From: Pollenia angustigena
Taxonomy: Eukaryota; Arthropoda; Insecta; Diptera; Polleniidae
Assembly: GCA_930367215.1 (NCBI GenBank)
Contig: OV884059.1
Span: 71,829,393 to 71,893,392, forward strand
Length of the DNA stretch: 64,000 nt
Direction of reading: 5' to 3'
Shown here: one piece after another, positions 44,192 through 55,440 of the stretch
Layout of the letters: each line of letters opens with the position of its first letter
Numbering within the stretch: position 1 is the first letter of the stretch
The notes under the pieces: generated by a model
Told to the model about the DNA's origin: nothing
Database searches by the model: none
The model's input: the letters and a program-made list of their open reading frames with translations, nothing else
Position numbers and translations under genes: made by a program

Positions 44192-45756
44192 TTTATTTAT
44201 TTATTTTCTTAAGTCTATGGAAAAATCCTTACAGACTATTACAAATTGAAAAATTTAGTAAATATAAAAATACAAGCTTTAGCAATTACATATAACCAAA
44301 CGATTAGTTTAACGAATTTAAATATGATATTATATCACTCTTTATGATTTTAATGTTTTTGTTAAAGTCAATATATTTATATAACTTATTGAAATTATCA
44401 CAGACTCTACGAAATAGATCAAACTGAGCAAAGTTTGTAGTATAATATTTAATACTCAGAATGCTCTAATGTCTTGATAGACGAACAGGTACGTTAAGGT
44501 TAATTTTTCCCAGAAGATATTGAGAATTGACGCTTCCGTTTATAAGCTTAAGTAGAAAAAGAGCATTTAACATTTTCCGACGACTTCTTAAAGTTTGTAA
44601 CCTAATAAGTGCCAGACGGTTAACATAGGATGGTAACCTTATGTGAGGGTCCCAACCCAATCCGCGAAGACAGAATAATAAAAACTTGATATGAACTGAC
44701 TCGATTTTGTTAGAGTGAACTGAGTACTGTGGATCCCATATCACCGATCCATATTCAAGAATCGGTCGAACCAGAGTAGTAAACATTGGCATCTGAAAAC
44801 TCTTTAGACCCCCTTTTTATAAATCCAAGGACACCAGTAGCTTTGTTAGTAGTTAACGTGATGTGATTCTTGAAATCCAACCTTCTGTCAAAATGTACTC
44901 CTTAATCATTGATGGAATCAACCAATTCAAGTAAAGAAGCATTCATAGTATATAGGCAATTATTTGGTGGCGTTCTTGAGAATATCATATATTTAAAATT
45001 TTTTACATTTAGTTCGATTAAGTTATCACTACACAAAGATGTCAAGTAATTAATATCATCTTGCAGAATTATTTGTTGATCAATGTTGTTGAATGTAATA
45101 AACATTTTAACATCGTCTGCATACATCAGTGTGTTGGAATTTTTCACAACAGAAGGAAGATCATTTATAAATAGAGTAAATAAGAGCGGCCCTAGATGAC
45201 TACCCTGAGGCAATTCCAGATAACACATCTATGTAATTAGAATACGTGTTACGGAACTTTACACATTGCTCTCTACTCGTTAAATAAGACTCAATCCATT
45301 GCATTATCGAAGTGCTAAATCCTAATCGGTTAAGCTTATGAACGAGTAAGTTATGATTTACTTTGTCGAACGCTTTACTACAATCAATGTAAATGACGTC
45401 GGTTTGTTTGCCAGCTATAAATCCTTCGGTAACTAAAGTTGTAAATTCTAGAAGATTTGTAATTGTTGATCGTGATTTAGAGAAACCATGTTGGAATGGA
45501 GATAAAACAGATAACGCCTGATGTGATAGTGTATCATATAAAAGTTTTTCAAACAGTTTTGGCATAACACTAGTTTAGCAATTCCTCTGTAATTTGAGAT
45601 ATCAGCTTTTGATCCAGATTTAAATAGAGGTATAATAAACAATTCTTTCCAAATAGTTGGAAAATGCCCAAGTTTAAGTGATTTATTAAAAATGTATGTG
45701 CATATTTTATCGTTCATGCATGTTTTACCATAAAATTTTAGAAAAGGCATTTAAAA
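44192..45756 (-). mobile_element. 5'-truncated Jockey/CR1-group LINE
   Basis: Minus orientation. The 3' UTR ends in AAAATAAATAAATAAAAA near 44192, and the 5' end is truncated near 45756 within the RT N-terminal region. No convincing target duplication is visible, so the insertion is older than the one at 41235. The right boundary abuts the MITE at 45771. Confidence 0.82.
44466..45750 (-). pseudogene. Jockey-type reverse transcriptase remnant
   Basis: Spliced across frameshifts (near 45560, 45215 and 44850) the product shows SNYRGIAKL, KLFEKLLYDTL, SPFQHGFSKSRSTITNL, VIYIDCSKAFDKVNH, a PQGSHLGPLLFTLFINDLP block and YADDVKMF (YADD at 45112-45123). It then has RPILEYGSVIWDPQY and the R-L-x-L-RRR-type tail typical of Jockey/CR1-superfamily ORF2 C-termini. 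The catalytic Asp pair is intact but the ORF is broken in at least three places. Confidence 0.88.
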
Positions 45757-45770
45757 TAGCATATTACATA

Positions 45771-46012
45771 TCGCTCCTTTATTGCAACATATCTCAAAAA
45801 TTCAAGAAGTTTAATTTACTTAAGCAAAAGTGTTCCTTTATACCTTCTTTATATGTTAATCAAAAATTAGCATTATATCTCAAACCGAACCAAAGTTAAA
45901 GCAAAATGTATTTTATTAAATCAGTACATAAGGGTTCATTTTGAAAACTTTAATCGCATTTTGCTAATTTTGATTTTTTTGAGATAAGACTATGTTGCAA
46001 TAATGTGGCGAT
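45771..46012 (-). mobile_element. Short MITE, copy 2
   Basis: A reverse-complement relative of 7627-7867, bounded by TA on both sides. The ends TCGCTCCTTTATTGCAACAT and inverted TCGCCACATTATTGCAACAT share TTATTGCAACAT. Noncoding. Confidence 0.68.
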
Positions 46013-47589
46013 ATTTTATTTTTCCTGAAAAAAGCTTATTTTTGGATACTTTTTGACTTTATTCATAACAAACAGCTTAAAGCACTCAACTAATATTAAA
46101 AAATTACCTTTTTTTAAATTGTGTAAAATGAATGACATTGTTTAAATTATAAATTACTTAGGAAATTCGAATGGTGTACTATTGTGTTGTATTATCGTAT
46201 GAGCTAAAACTATACCACAGCTGTAAATATTTATGCTGTTGGTATTCTTCATGTTAATATAATTTACGACAATACAACCTAAGCTTATCTGTTGTCCATG
46301 TGTACTATATGGTATGTTCAGTATCAGTTTTTTTTTTACTCCTGATTTTGTGTTTTTTATTGTTCTGTTTTGAAGAAAATTTGCAAACTTCTACAACCTT
46401 CAGAGTAATTTAATTTGTAAATAATTGACAACAAGAAAATTTGACAAATTTATAAAATTAAATAATAAAAACAATTTCTGTTAGTTTTTGTGCACGAAAA
46501 AAGGAAAAATATAAATTAACTGCTGTTACACATAAAGAAGCTCAAGCGGGTTAGAAGAAAAAAGAAAATGCGATTGTTGACTTTTGAATGAAAAATTTGA
46601 ATGTAGAGGTTTGTTAATGTGTAGGAATTAACAAAATACATTTTAAAAGCATTTAACTTATATACTTATAGAGATCAAAGATATTATAGACGATTCGTGG
46701 CGGAAAAAGTTATTACTATTGAGTGGACTCTTGTGCACTCAAAAGTATGAAACATGCGTTTGAGTTGAAACAAGGCTAAAGTTTGGGAAGGTTCAACAGG
46801 CGCCGGCAGTATGGGTGGGGATGTCGAATGCAAACCGTTAAAATTTTATCTTTTTCGCTTTTTGCCGGCATTTTTAATATTTTTATGACTTATGATTTAG
46901 AAAATACAACATGCTACTCACATACATATGTAGAAATATGGCTTAACGATTTATAACAAAAATCTTCAAATTGGTGTGTTAATTTTTGAAGCATTTAAGC
47001 GATGATTTTTAAAAACATGGCCTTTTTAAATTTTCGTTCTAACTAGCAAAATGTTTTTCACATATGTCTTTTTTATTGTTCTTAAAAAAAAGTAATAAAT
47101 TTAAAACAAAATTTTAAATGACAGTAAAAGAAAAAAACACGAAGAACAGAAATCATGTCTTTTCTTTAAAGTATCAAAAAATTTGATGTCTGTTAGTAAA
47201 AGTTATGTTAATTCGCTTACAATGTTAGCATTGTTGACAAAAATGTTCATACAAAAAAAAAAAAAAAACATCACAAAAATTAAGACTTGGTATTACTTGG
47301 AAAAGATGCCGCGCGGCAAAGTTGAATTTTTTTAAACTTTTGTTTTACTAGCAATATTTTTGACAATCAGACCACAAAAGCAGTGTTGTTGTAGAGTTGA
47401 CCTCAGCTTCTAGTGAATTTGCCTTTGTACACCAGATATGGATTTATTTATTTTTTTAAGCATTTTTTAGGCATGTTTTATGCGCATATTTTCCCATAAT
47501 AAATGCATGAAATTTTTCGCCCTAGTCATTACACATTTTTCACAACACTATTTTGTTGCTATAAAAAATAAAAAAACATACTTAAAAAC
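46013..47589. other. AT-rich spacer, no gene seen
   Basis: Homopolymer A/T tracts only; no termini or coding similarity recognised. Confidence 0.5.
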
Positions 47590-47842
47590 CAGGGACTGAA
47601 AATAACGATTATTTTTAAAATTTAAACTAAAAAAATAATTCTTGTTACAGGCACTAACTTGTTTTTTATTTTAAGTTTTATTAAAAAACTCAACTTTACC
47701 GATTATTATTTAAATTTTATTTATTCCTTAGGACATACAAATTTTTTTGAATTTTATTTATTCCTCAGATATAAAAGTAAATTGTTTGAATTTTATTGTT
47801 TTTCCTTGGAAAAGTAATTTTTAAATTGAATAAAATATTTTA

Positions 47843-48190
47843 AAAACAAGTTGGAGTGCTCAATTCGTATATGCCATGGTGCTGTAAGAACAGAATGTTA
47901 CATAAATATTATTGTAAATAATATAATAAAACTTCTCCAATGCCGCCAACATTTTGTCGGATGCTGTGTACCTAATTTGGAAACTTTTGGTCTTTCCGTT
48001 CTCCAGATATACAGAAAAATAGACGGACAGACATCGTTAAAGCAACTTCGCTTTACATTTACGTATTTGCTATGTGTAAAAAACACACAAAAAAGTCTCA
48101 AAAAACAAAGAAAAACAGTCGGGCGTACTGACGGACATCGTTAAATCAATTGTGCTGTACAAGGACGTATTTATGTGCAAGTTTTTTATG
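47843..48190 (+). mobile_element. mini-me-like repeat
   Basis: The start AACAAGTTGGAGTGCTCAAT, then CATTTTGTCGGATGCTGTG, TACCTAATTTGGAAACTTTT, TAGACGGACAGACATCGTTA (twice in variant form) and AAGGACGTATTTATG are in family order. The 3' stem is not present. Confidence 0.55.
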
Positions 48191-48695
48191 GCATATGCCA
48201 CTTTTTGACATTTCTTCAATTATTTCATTAAAAACCCATTTTTGGTCCAGCTTGCCAAAAAATAAATACCTTTTTTTGCAGCCTAGAAGAAATTTTTAAA
48301 TAAGCTTAGCGAATATGAGGCAGATTGTATGTGTGTAGCCCAGTTTCAAACACCGCTAAGTTAAAAAAAAATAAAATTCTGTAAAAGCCGCCATTTTATT
48401 TGTTTTTAAAAATGGCTCCCTAAGCCATTATCAATCTCGTACAAAACTCCGTAAGTTACGCGCAATTTCTGGTTAATTATTCAATACTCCTGCAAAACTC
48501 TCCATATGGCTGGGCATATCAATTTTAAAACTTAGTGGTGTTTGCAAGTCGACTTCTCATAGTTCAATGAAAGTGAGACGGATGAATTTATTGATAACGT
48601 TTCTCCATCTGAACTTTTAGCGTTCAAATATGCTCCAGTTACATCTTACGTTGAAAGAGTGTTTTCCATTTATTGAACTGTTTTATGCGATAATA

Positions 48696-49349
48696 CACTG
48701 ATAGAAAAATGCATCTTCATATTGATGATGCTCAAACATCAGAAAAGTAACATCAATCCAATGACTAACGTCTTCTCACAATTTAGTCATTTTTTACGTG
48801 CCATCTATTTTATGACTATAGTGACATCAATTCGATGCCACATTTTGCATGTTATTAACATTATTTTCATGATTACAATGTATTATAAGAAGCAAAAATT
48901 GCTATATTCTATTTTTTTAAATTATTTACTTAAATACATACAATTTTTAAAGTAAAATGATTACGAAAACCATATGGGGCATGGTGCTGGTGTCTTATTA
49001 TTGAGAGTTCTGCTGTAAACAAAGGTCGTAATTCATCAAACGTGAAACAAACATATGTAACGGGTAAGTAAAAAATAATATTCTCTCACTTTGACTTGAG
49101 TCAATTCCAATGACTTTGACTTAATGACAAACTGCGTCATCGCACTGAGGACATCTTCGTAATTTCTGTGATGCCGATGTGTCATCCCATTGATGACATA
49201 ATTTCATTTTGACCCTGATGACACTTTGGCCAAGTGATGTTAAGGTTGACATCACCATGATGAAAAGTGTAATGGGGTCGAAAACGAAGACACTTGTCAT
49301 AGTACTGATGTCAAAATACATCAGCGTTATGACGCCTTTTCTATCAGTG
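48696..49349. mobile_element. CACTGATAG terminal-inverted-repeat element
   Basis: The ends CACTGATAGAAAA and inverted CACTGATAGAAAAGG are flanked by TA (48694-48695, 49350-49351). The element is dense in GATGACAT/ATGTCATC motifs in both orientations. Its terminus and target resemble the CACTGAAAG family (3630, 6525), suggesting the same superfamily. Confidence 0.85.
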
Positions 49350-49410
49350 TAGGAGAATAAATATTTTTGACAATTTAAAGAAACATGCTATTGTGCTATA
49401 CAATCAAAAC

Positions 49411-49562
49411 TTAGTCTGTGTTAACACTATGAAAGTTTTCTTTCAGAAAGTATGACTTAATAGGTAAGAGATGAAGAGAATAGGTTATTTTTCTCTCCCC
49501 TATCACCAATAAATTCAGACTTTCTGAAAGAAAACTTTCATTGTGTTATCCTAGACTAAATA
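49411..49562. mobile_element. ~150-bp palindromic MITE
   Basis: TGAAAGTTTTCTTTCAGAAA is mirrored by TTTCTGAAAGAAAACTTTCA. The complementarity extends outward through GTTAACAC/GTGTTATC to TTAGTCT/AGACTAA. No certain flanking duplication. Confidence 0.75.
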
Positions 49563-49587
49563 AAATAGTTTTGCCATTTTGCCAGCA

Positions 49588-49825
49588 GTCGTAGTTTTTT
49601 GATCATATCTAAGCCATTTATGGACCGATCTGGCTGTATTTTACTAGCTACCAAGGGTCTTCGGAAAACCCATTATAACGGCCAGACGGACATCAACTTC
49701 GCTCCACATAAGTACCCAGAATATATCTGCTTTATAGAGTCTTAGATCAATATTGAACATATTACAAACGGAATGACAAACTTACATATACCCTTTTACC
49801 TTCGGTGAAGGACATACATAATAAA
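49588..49825 (+). mobile_element. mini-me-like repeat, 3' part
   Basis: ATTTATGGACCGATCTGGC, GGTCTTCGGAAAACCCATTA, CGGCCAGACGGACATCAAC, GAATGACAAACTTACATATA and the end CCTTCGGTGAAGG match the family 3' half. Confidence 0.58.
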
Positions 49826-50246
49826 TTTAATTTAACAAATAAGAGTTTTTGCATGGACTCTAGGATAAATTCGACCTTAAATCGGTTAATATTAAAATGA
49901 CTTGGGTTTTGTAAGCAAAAAGTTCAAAAAGAACTGTATTTTCCATTCAAAAATTAAAGTCAAAATTAATATTTTATATTCTGTAATACATATTATTATT
50001 TACTATTATATATTTTCAATAAAGTTTGTTATGAAAAAAAAAAAAATTCTAAGGAAAAAATAAACCTCGAAAATAATTTTTATTTTCTCAAGAATAAATA
50101 AAAATTTAAGATATTATAACTTTTATTTCTGAGCAACAAATAAAACTTAGAAAATAACTTTTATTTTCTAAGCGAAAAGTTAATTTTAATAATAAAAAGT
50201 TAAATAGTAATTTTTAAAATAAAACTTATAAATTTTACGGTCCCTG

Positions 50247-50454
50247 ATAAAAACAAATACAGCAAACTACAATAAAAACAAATAAAAGTTGAAAAATGTG
50301 TAAAGAAAACAAAAGCCAGTAGAAATTTTAGAGTGTGTGCGTGTGTGTGTTTGAATAAATTTCATTTGAGGTGTTTTTGAATCATTCAACCAACCAAGTG
50401 TTGCATTTTTTTACACTTTCATTGTTTTTGTAATTCTACAATAATGTATGTACA
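50247..50454. other. AT-rich spacer with GT microsatellite
   Basis: A GTGTGTGCGTGTGTGTGT tract at about 50333-50350; nothing else. Confidence 0.5.
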
Positions 50455-51190
50455 GGGTGTCTGGTAGCAGATTTATATTTTCAAACTTAAATATAAAACG
50501 TAATAATTGACACAAAGATTTATTAAGAGCATTGAACGATAGAATGGAAAAGCGGGTTGTATTTTTAAAGATGAGGTATGTCATCTAGATGTCTTCCGTC
50601 GAGTTGAACACACTGTTCGAAACAGAGCCTTGTTTTCCGAGAATTTCGAAAAAAAAAATGGTCCAAGTATCTCATGCGTGGATAATTGCAAACAGTAACC
50701 TGGGGCAATGCAATGGTTGTTGATGTTTCAATCGAGGGTTGCAGGTTCTTGGAAACCAGTAACAGCAGTTTTGCTTGTTGACGTGGCCGTTTAAGTGAAA
50801 ATGAGCCTCGTCGCCTAAAAAAATGGGATTTACAGTGCGAAAACGCTTCAACATCGTTTCCCAAAAAAAGTAAATCGAAGTCACTTTCTTTCAGTTCTTG
50901 AACGATTTGAATTTTAAAGGATGGAACTTCAGATCATTTTTTAAAATTTCATGAATAATCGCTCTTCGAAGTCCCAGTGAGGCTGCACTTTTCCGTATTG
51001 AAAGTCGCGGATTTTCACGTAAAATGCTTTCAACCAGTTCAATGTTTTCGGGAGTCCTTGAAGATCGACTGGGCCCTGGCCGTGGGACATTCATACCCGA
51101 AGCACTCGACCACTGCGACATCGTGACTGACGAATCCGCACAATCGATTATTTCAACGGCGCCGCCCTCACTCCGCACCCTTTATTACTA
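50452..51190 (-). pseudogene. mariner/IS630 transposase with internal deletion
   Basis: Minus strand. The N-terminal helix-turn-helix region has RTPENIELVESILRENPRLS and SIRKSAASLGLRRAIIHEIL, then LKFHPLKF. The first catalytic block is DEAHFHLNGHVNKQNCCYW. After a deletion that removes the region of the second Asp, the C-terminal tail reads CVQLDGRHLDDIPHL. Frames shift at about 50885 and again at about 50750. Termini TACAGGGTGTCTGGTAG and, at the other end, GGGTGCGGAGTG (inverted) mark an element of about 740 bp. It cannot encode an active enzyme. It is the same family as the fragments at 11680, 15411 and 18440. Confidence 0.85.
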
Positions 51191-51220
51191 TTTGAAATAA
51201 TCGTATACATAAATATATTT

Positions 51221-51322
51221 TTATACCCTTCTTCGAAGGTGTATTAATTAAATGTATTTATCTAAGTTTGTCATTCCATTTGTAACTTCCGCTTTTACCA
51301 AATAAAGTACTATAAATATTTA
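51221..51322 (-). mobile_element. mini-me 3' terminus fragment
   Basis: TATACCCTTCTTCGAAGGTG and AAGTTTGTCATTCCATTTGT are the terminal stem and conserved flank of the family in minus orientation; then it is cut by the palindromic MITE. Confidence 0.55.
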
Positions 51323-51445
51323 GCCCAATTATAAATACAACAAATTCCCCGGGAGTTTTATCCTCTCATTTTTACAACTGAATTTACATAGGGAAAATGA
51401 GAGAAAGGAGAAAACTCCCGGGGAATTATTATTCATAATTGGGGC
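51323..51445. mobile_element. 123-bp palindromic MITE, copy 2
   Basis: The arms GCCCAATTATAAATACAACA and AATTCCCCGGGAGTTTTATC are mirrored by GGAGAAAACTCCCGGGGAAT and CATAATTGGGGC. It is related to 38464-38590. A TTA lies just outside on each side, though the right one is offset by two bases. Confidence 0.8.
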
Positions 51446-52179
51446 GATTATGTATCCTTATGAGCAGGCCGGAGAAAATTAACCTATATTCGTCTGTCCG
51501 TCCGTCTCACCTATTATCCCTACAAGGTAATGTTGTCGAGAATTTTAAACGTCAGTCAAATCGGTCAAATTTTATATTAATTAACTTTTCGAAGCTCCTA
51601 CAGAACTCACAGGTAAATACTGTTATATATGTACATATCAGTGGATTGAAAATTACTTTTAGAATTCTTTTGTTTAAAGCAATTAATTAAAGCAGACCAT
51701 AAATCTCGCAATTATAAACAAAAACCCTACAAATTATAAAAAATTTTAAAGAAAACTCTTTTTGGGATAAAGTATGACATATAGAGATACGTATCAAAAG
51801 ATCAGAAATTTTTCACAGATTCACAGAAAAATAGCAGTATAAGAGTTTAGTCCACAAACTCTAAAATACAAAAATTGGAAAATACCCATTTTCGGGAAAC
51901 AGAAATAAAGGGTACGTAGAATTTCGTCATAGTCGAATTTCGCACTTTTACCCTTTAAAATCTTTGATTATTCTTGAGCATTTTTGTTATATTTTTTTAA
52001 TTGTTAATTAAATTCATGTAAACAATACGTAAAATATGCTTTCGATAAATAAACAACAACGTATATTTTTTCTATTTCTTATATGCAAATTAATTTGGAA
52101 GCTTAAAATATTATGAAGCACTACATTCGTATTGGAAATTATTGGCGGTATAAATAATTTCTCGCTGTTAAGACATCTA
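51446..52179. other. AT-rich spacer, no gene seen
   Basis: A short CGTCTGTCCGTCCGTCTC tract at about 51490 may be a mini-me scrap. No coding similarity. Confidence 0.5.
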
Positions 52180-52675
52180 CAGTTGTTTTCGGTTAATTCA
52201 GCCCCGCTTAATTGAGTTTCCCGTTTTATTGCATTAAAAATCATGGAACGAAATCATTCAGTATAACTGTCTATGTAGAAATACCCGCTTAGTTGAGTTC
52301 CGTTTAATTGCGTCACCTGCTTAATTATTTCGAAAAATAAGACCGCATTGCGAAAAACAAGTGCAAATGTTTCGGTTAATAGTTTCCGTCTACTTAATGT
52401 CTTTTTGCTCAAACACAAACGTAAAAAAATAATTTTGCGGCAGGAAAGTCATGTTTCTGTTATATAAATAAATGTTATATGAAAAAATAAAGAAATGAGT
52501 TTTATTTTCTATCTACACATGGGTGTATCGCTTAATTGCACATCTTGCTCAATTAAGCGATTTTCGTTTTAATTGTGTCGGCGATTCAATTAACCGAGTA
52601 CTGCTTAATTGAGTTCCCGTTTAATTGCGTCAAAAGTCGTGCATTTTCAGAAACTCAATTAAGCGGAAATAACTG
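52180..52675. mobile_element. pogo/Tigger-like MITE
   Basis: The ends CAGTTGTTTTCGGTTAATTC and inverted CAGTTATTTCCGCTTAATTG are flanked by TA on both sides (52178-52179, 52676-52677). At least eight internal copies of CGCTTAATTGAGTT or CGTTTAATTGCGTC occur in both orientations. TA target, CAGT ends and TTAATTG-type repeats are characteristic of the pogo branch. Noncoding. Confidence 0.75.
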
Positions 52676-52925
52676 TATTTAGAATGCAGGGAATGTTTTT
52701 CTAACAACAATTATACTCTTTATCTTTAGCCACATTCATAATAAAAAAAAGTCTGATCCAAAAAAGTTTTGTTTGTTTGTAAGTGGTTTAGCAATAATTT
52801 TTTCTCTGTTTAATGGTTACCCTGATACCCTAAGCCAGGCAGACATCAAACAAAAGTTTAGTCATATCGTCCTATTAGGTTATTTTATCTAAAATATTTA
52901 AGCTATTCAAGAAACTATTACACAC

Positions 52926-53245
52926 TATGGCCATTTTTTCAATGTATCGACAAACTGTCTGTTACCGATAAACTGTCCGTTAACGATTTTGGGTTTCTCA
53001 ATATACCGACAAAAAACAAAGTTTTGAGCTGGCAACGCCACTCAAATTACATGTTAAAGTTGGGGGTCAGCTGATTGAATTTATCTGTACGGCAAATAAA
53101 AGGAAAATAAATAATTGGCAGATGAGTGCCGGTTAGCTTTGCTATAAAATCGAAGCAAATGAGACATTGAGAAAACCAAATTTCTTTAATGTGCAGTTTT
53201 TCGTTGGGAAAAAAGATAATCGCCTAATGAGAAAATGGCCATTAG
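52926..53245. mobile_element. Possible MITE (ATGGCCATTTT ends)
   Basis: ATGGCCATTTTTTCAATG at 52928 and GAGAAAATGGCCAT at 53230 are inverted. The interior repeats ACCGATAAACTGTC and TTCTCAAT/ATTGAGAA. The short inverted end leaves this tentative. Confidence 0.4.
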
Positions 53246-53939
53246 TTTCTCAGCTAAGTCCGATTTGCAATTGAAAGAGATAATAATCCCTGTCATCAAT
53301 TTGGATTTTAAAGAAAACATAGCGCAATCGAGCATACGCTTGCTGCTCTTATTTATGTTGACCCGTAAAAAATGTTTAAAAGGGAGAGTATAATAAAATA
53401 TTTAAGGCACACCTTAAAAGAAAAAAATTCTGATATTTACCATCTTTTTCCTAATTTTTAGGTGGTTGGTGAAGAAAACTTCTATAAAAAATTAAAAACA
53501 AAATAAGCACAAAAGAATATATTCTTATTCTCTAGAAACTTTAATTAACAAACTTCGGTTGACAGACGTTTGCCATTAAAATTACCCCTGGATAAACAAA
53601 AAAAACTCTGAAACAGTGGCAAACAAAGGGGGAAAACAAAATTTCTGATGAAATTTCTAAAAATAATTTTATTTTTAATCAGATAGGATCAAAATAGTCT
53701 TTATAAGAATGTATAAAAAAATATTCGTTATTGCTTTTTGACAAGCAACAGTTTCACTTGCGATATTTGTAACATAACTAATATACATATAAACTTCGTA
53801 TAAAGAATATTGATATTTGGTGACACATTAAACACACAGATGCCAAACATCGATTTTTTTAAATGGAAATGCTTATTTAAAAATACATTGCAGTGCATTG
53901 TTACTTAATATGATGAAGGAATCTATAACACAACTTCTG
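53246..53939. other. AT-rich spacer, no gene seen
   Basis: No recognisable coding or repeat termini. Confidence 0.5.
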
Positions 53940-55440
53940 ATGGAGATTTGTCGAATACTAGGCTACGGTGGCTTACTATGCCTGCCGTAGAATGTTTGGC
54001 GCCAGGTGGGTTGGTGAAACGACCAACGGAATATATTTTAACCCGTACAGACTTTGATAAGAAATTCAAGGTCATGTTTCCGTCAAGGCGGGAATGGAGT
54101 AGGGGATCCTAGTTTATGAATACCTGGGGTTTTCTCGGAGCCTATCTGACATTGCCTTAATTTGGATCCCTGCGCAAAGGGATCATTACGGTAATAAACA
54201 GGCGGATGAGCTGGCCAAGACTGGAGCCGCTCTTGATATTTCACAGGGTGTGCCAGTCGCAACACCCCTGGGAACTATCAGAAGTGAAATCATCAGACAA
54301 TATCTGGATATGGCGGACGAAAATGGAAGAAACTGGATGGCTGCAGGGCTACCAAAGTAACGTGGCCCACATACGACATAGGTCGCTCCGAGCGACTTCT
54401 CAACTTCAGTTTGAGATACATGTCGAGACTGATATACGTACTTACTGGTCACTGGGCGATCGGTTAGCACGCTATGAGACTCGGTCTCCCTTTTAATGAA
54501 TGCTGCCGCAGCTGCAGGGAACCTGGAACCAGTGTTCGAAAATAAACACTAAATATCGCTCCTTAGTGTTCGGTTCGGTAGATTTTGTGTAAAACACAAA
54601 CGCTCATAGTATTTGTGTAGAAAATCATTAAAAAAAATAACGTTTCCCTGTTTGTCATCTTTCGAATACAAAAATAATACTCAACAAAAGATGAGAACGT
54701 TAAATTCCTTTCGGTTTTTTTTTTAATCACAAACTTCATTGTGTTCGGTTCGGCTCCTTAATGTTCGTCGCTTTTGACTGGTAAAATAAAACCAAACATT
54801 TTTTACAAAAATAAAATATACATACGAAAACAAAACTAAAAGCAAGCAAAATAATTTTACACAAACAAAACATATACACAATACACATACTAGCTGTTCG
54901 TGCTGCGGTCGTTGCTAAAATTTATTGTTTGTTTATTTCTTTATCAATGTAAAAATAGAAACATTATGTAACATTGAAATATAATGTTTGTCTACAGTAT
55001 CACTGCAATTGTTCTGTTTTTTGACGAAGAACTGAACACTTTAAAATGTTCGGCTCTTTCTTTCAAATAGTTACGAACGGTATAAAGGGTTGTGTTCGTC
55101 TACGCAATCACTAAAAAAATAGATATCGTTCTTGGGTGTTTGAGCCGAACGCTGAATAAAGTACTGTTTATTTTCGAACACAGCCTGGAACTGAGGAGAC
55201 AGTATTTCATCTCCTATTTGATTGCCCAGCGTTTAATTCAACCGACATGGATTATTTGGGAATTACCTTCATCAAGGACTGTCTGAGATATCACGGGTGA
55301 AAATCAGCAACTTGCTGAAATATCTTAACGTAACGGGCTGGCTCTAGCCACCTCATTATGCCCCTGGGTCAAGCTGGTGGTGTAGTGTCAAAATGGAGTC
55401 ACTGTTGACTCAACTTGCAGCACGCCTAGTGCAAGTTTAA
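53940..55440 (+). pseudogene. LINE C-terminal fragment with RNase H, split by a hAT
   Basis: Plus strand. A block ending RTDFDKKFKVMFPSRREWSRG precedes the usual RNase H start and is followed by a deletion. It then continues IALIWIPAQRDHYG and GNKQADELAKTGAALD, the last part of an RNase H domain. After the C-terminal zinc-knuckle start CCRSCREPG the hAT intervenes. The knuckle resumes as TVFHLLFDCPAF, then NSTDMDYLGITFIKDCLR. Non-LTR elements with both RNase H and such a knuckle belong to the I/LOA/R1 group. Stops and shifts are frequent (from about 54357). It is a fossil. Confidence 0.78.
54530..55183 (-). mobile_element. hAT MITE, TGTTCG family copy 2
   Basis: The ends CAGTGTTCGAAAATAAACA and inverted CTGTGTTCGAAAATAAACAG are flanked by an exact 8-bp duplication CCTGGAAC (54522-54529, 55184-55191). 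It is oriented opposite to the copy at 10549 and 132 bp longer, retaining an AT-rich middle missing there. It interrupts a LINE ORF, which reads through once the MITE and one duplication are removed. Confidence 0.95.

Larger units (their letters stand above)
47590..50246. mobile_element. hAT element (CAGGGACTG ends) with four nested insertions
   Basis: The termini CAGGGACTGAAAATAAC and inverted CAGGGACCGTAAAATTTA match. The flanks TTAAAAAC and ATAAAAAC agree at 7 of 8. Both subterminal zones repeat AAATAACTTTTATTTTC/ATTTTATTTATTCCT-like motifs. The original core is replaced by a mini-me, a CACTGATAG element, a palindromic MITE and another mini-me fragment. No transposase recognised. Confidence 0.7.

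Noticed and set aside
49214..49240. CTGATGA followed by a good 5-bp stem (CACTT/AAGTG), resembling a hammerhead half
   Set aside because: The stem is followed by ATGT, not GAAA, and there is no cleavage triplet or stem I. It is part of the GATGACAT motif field of a MITE.
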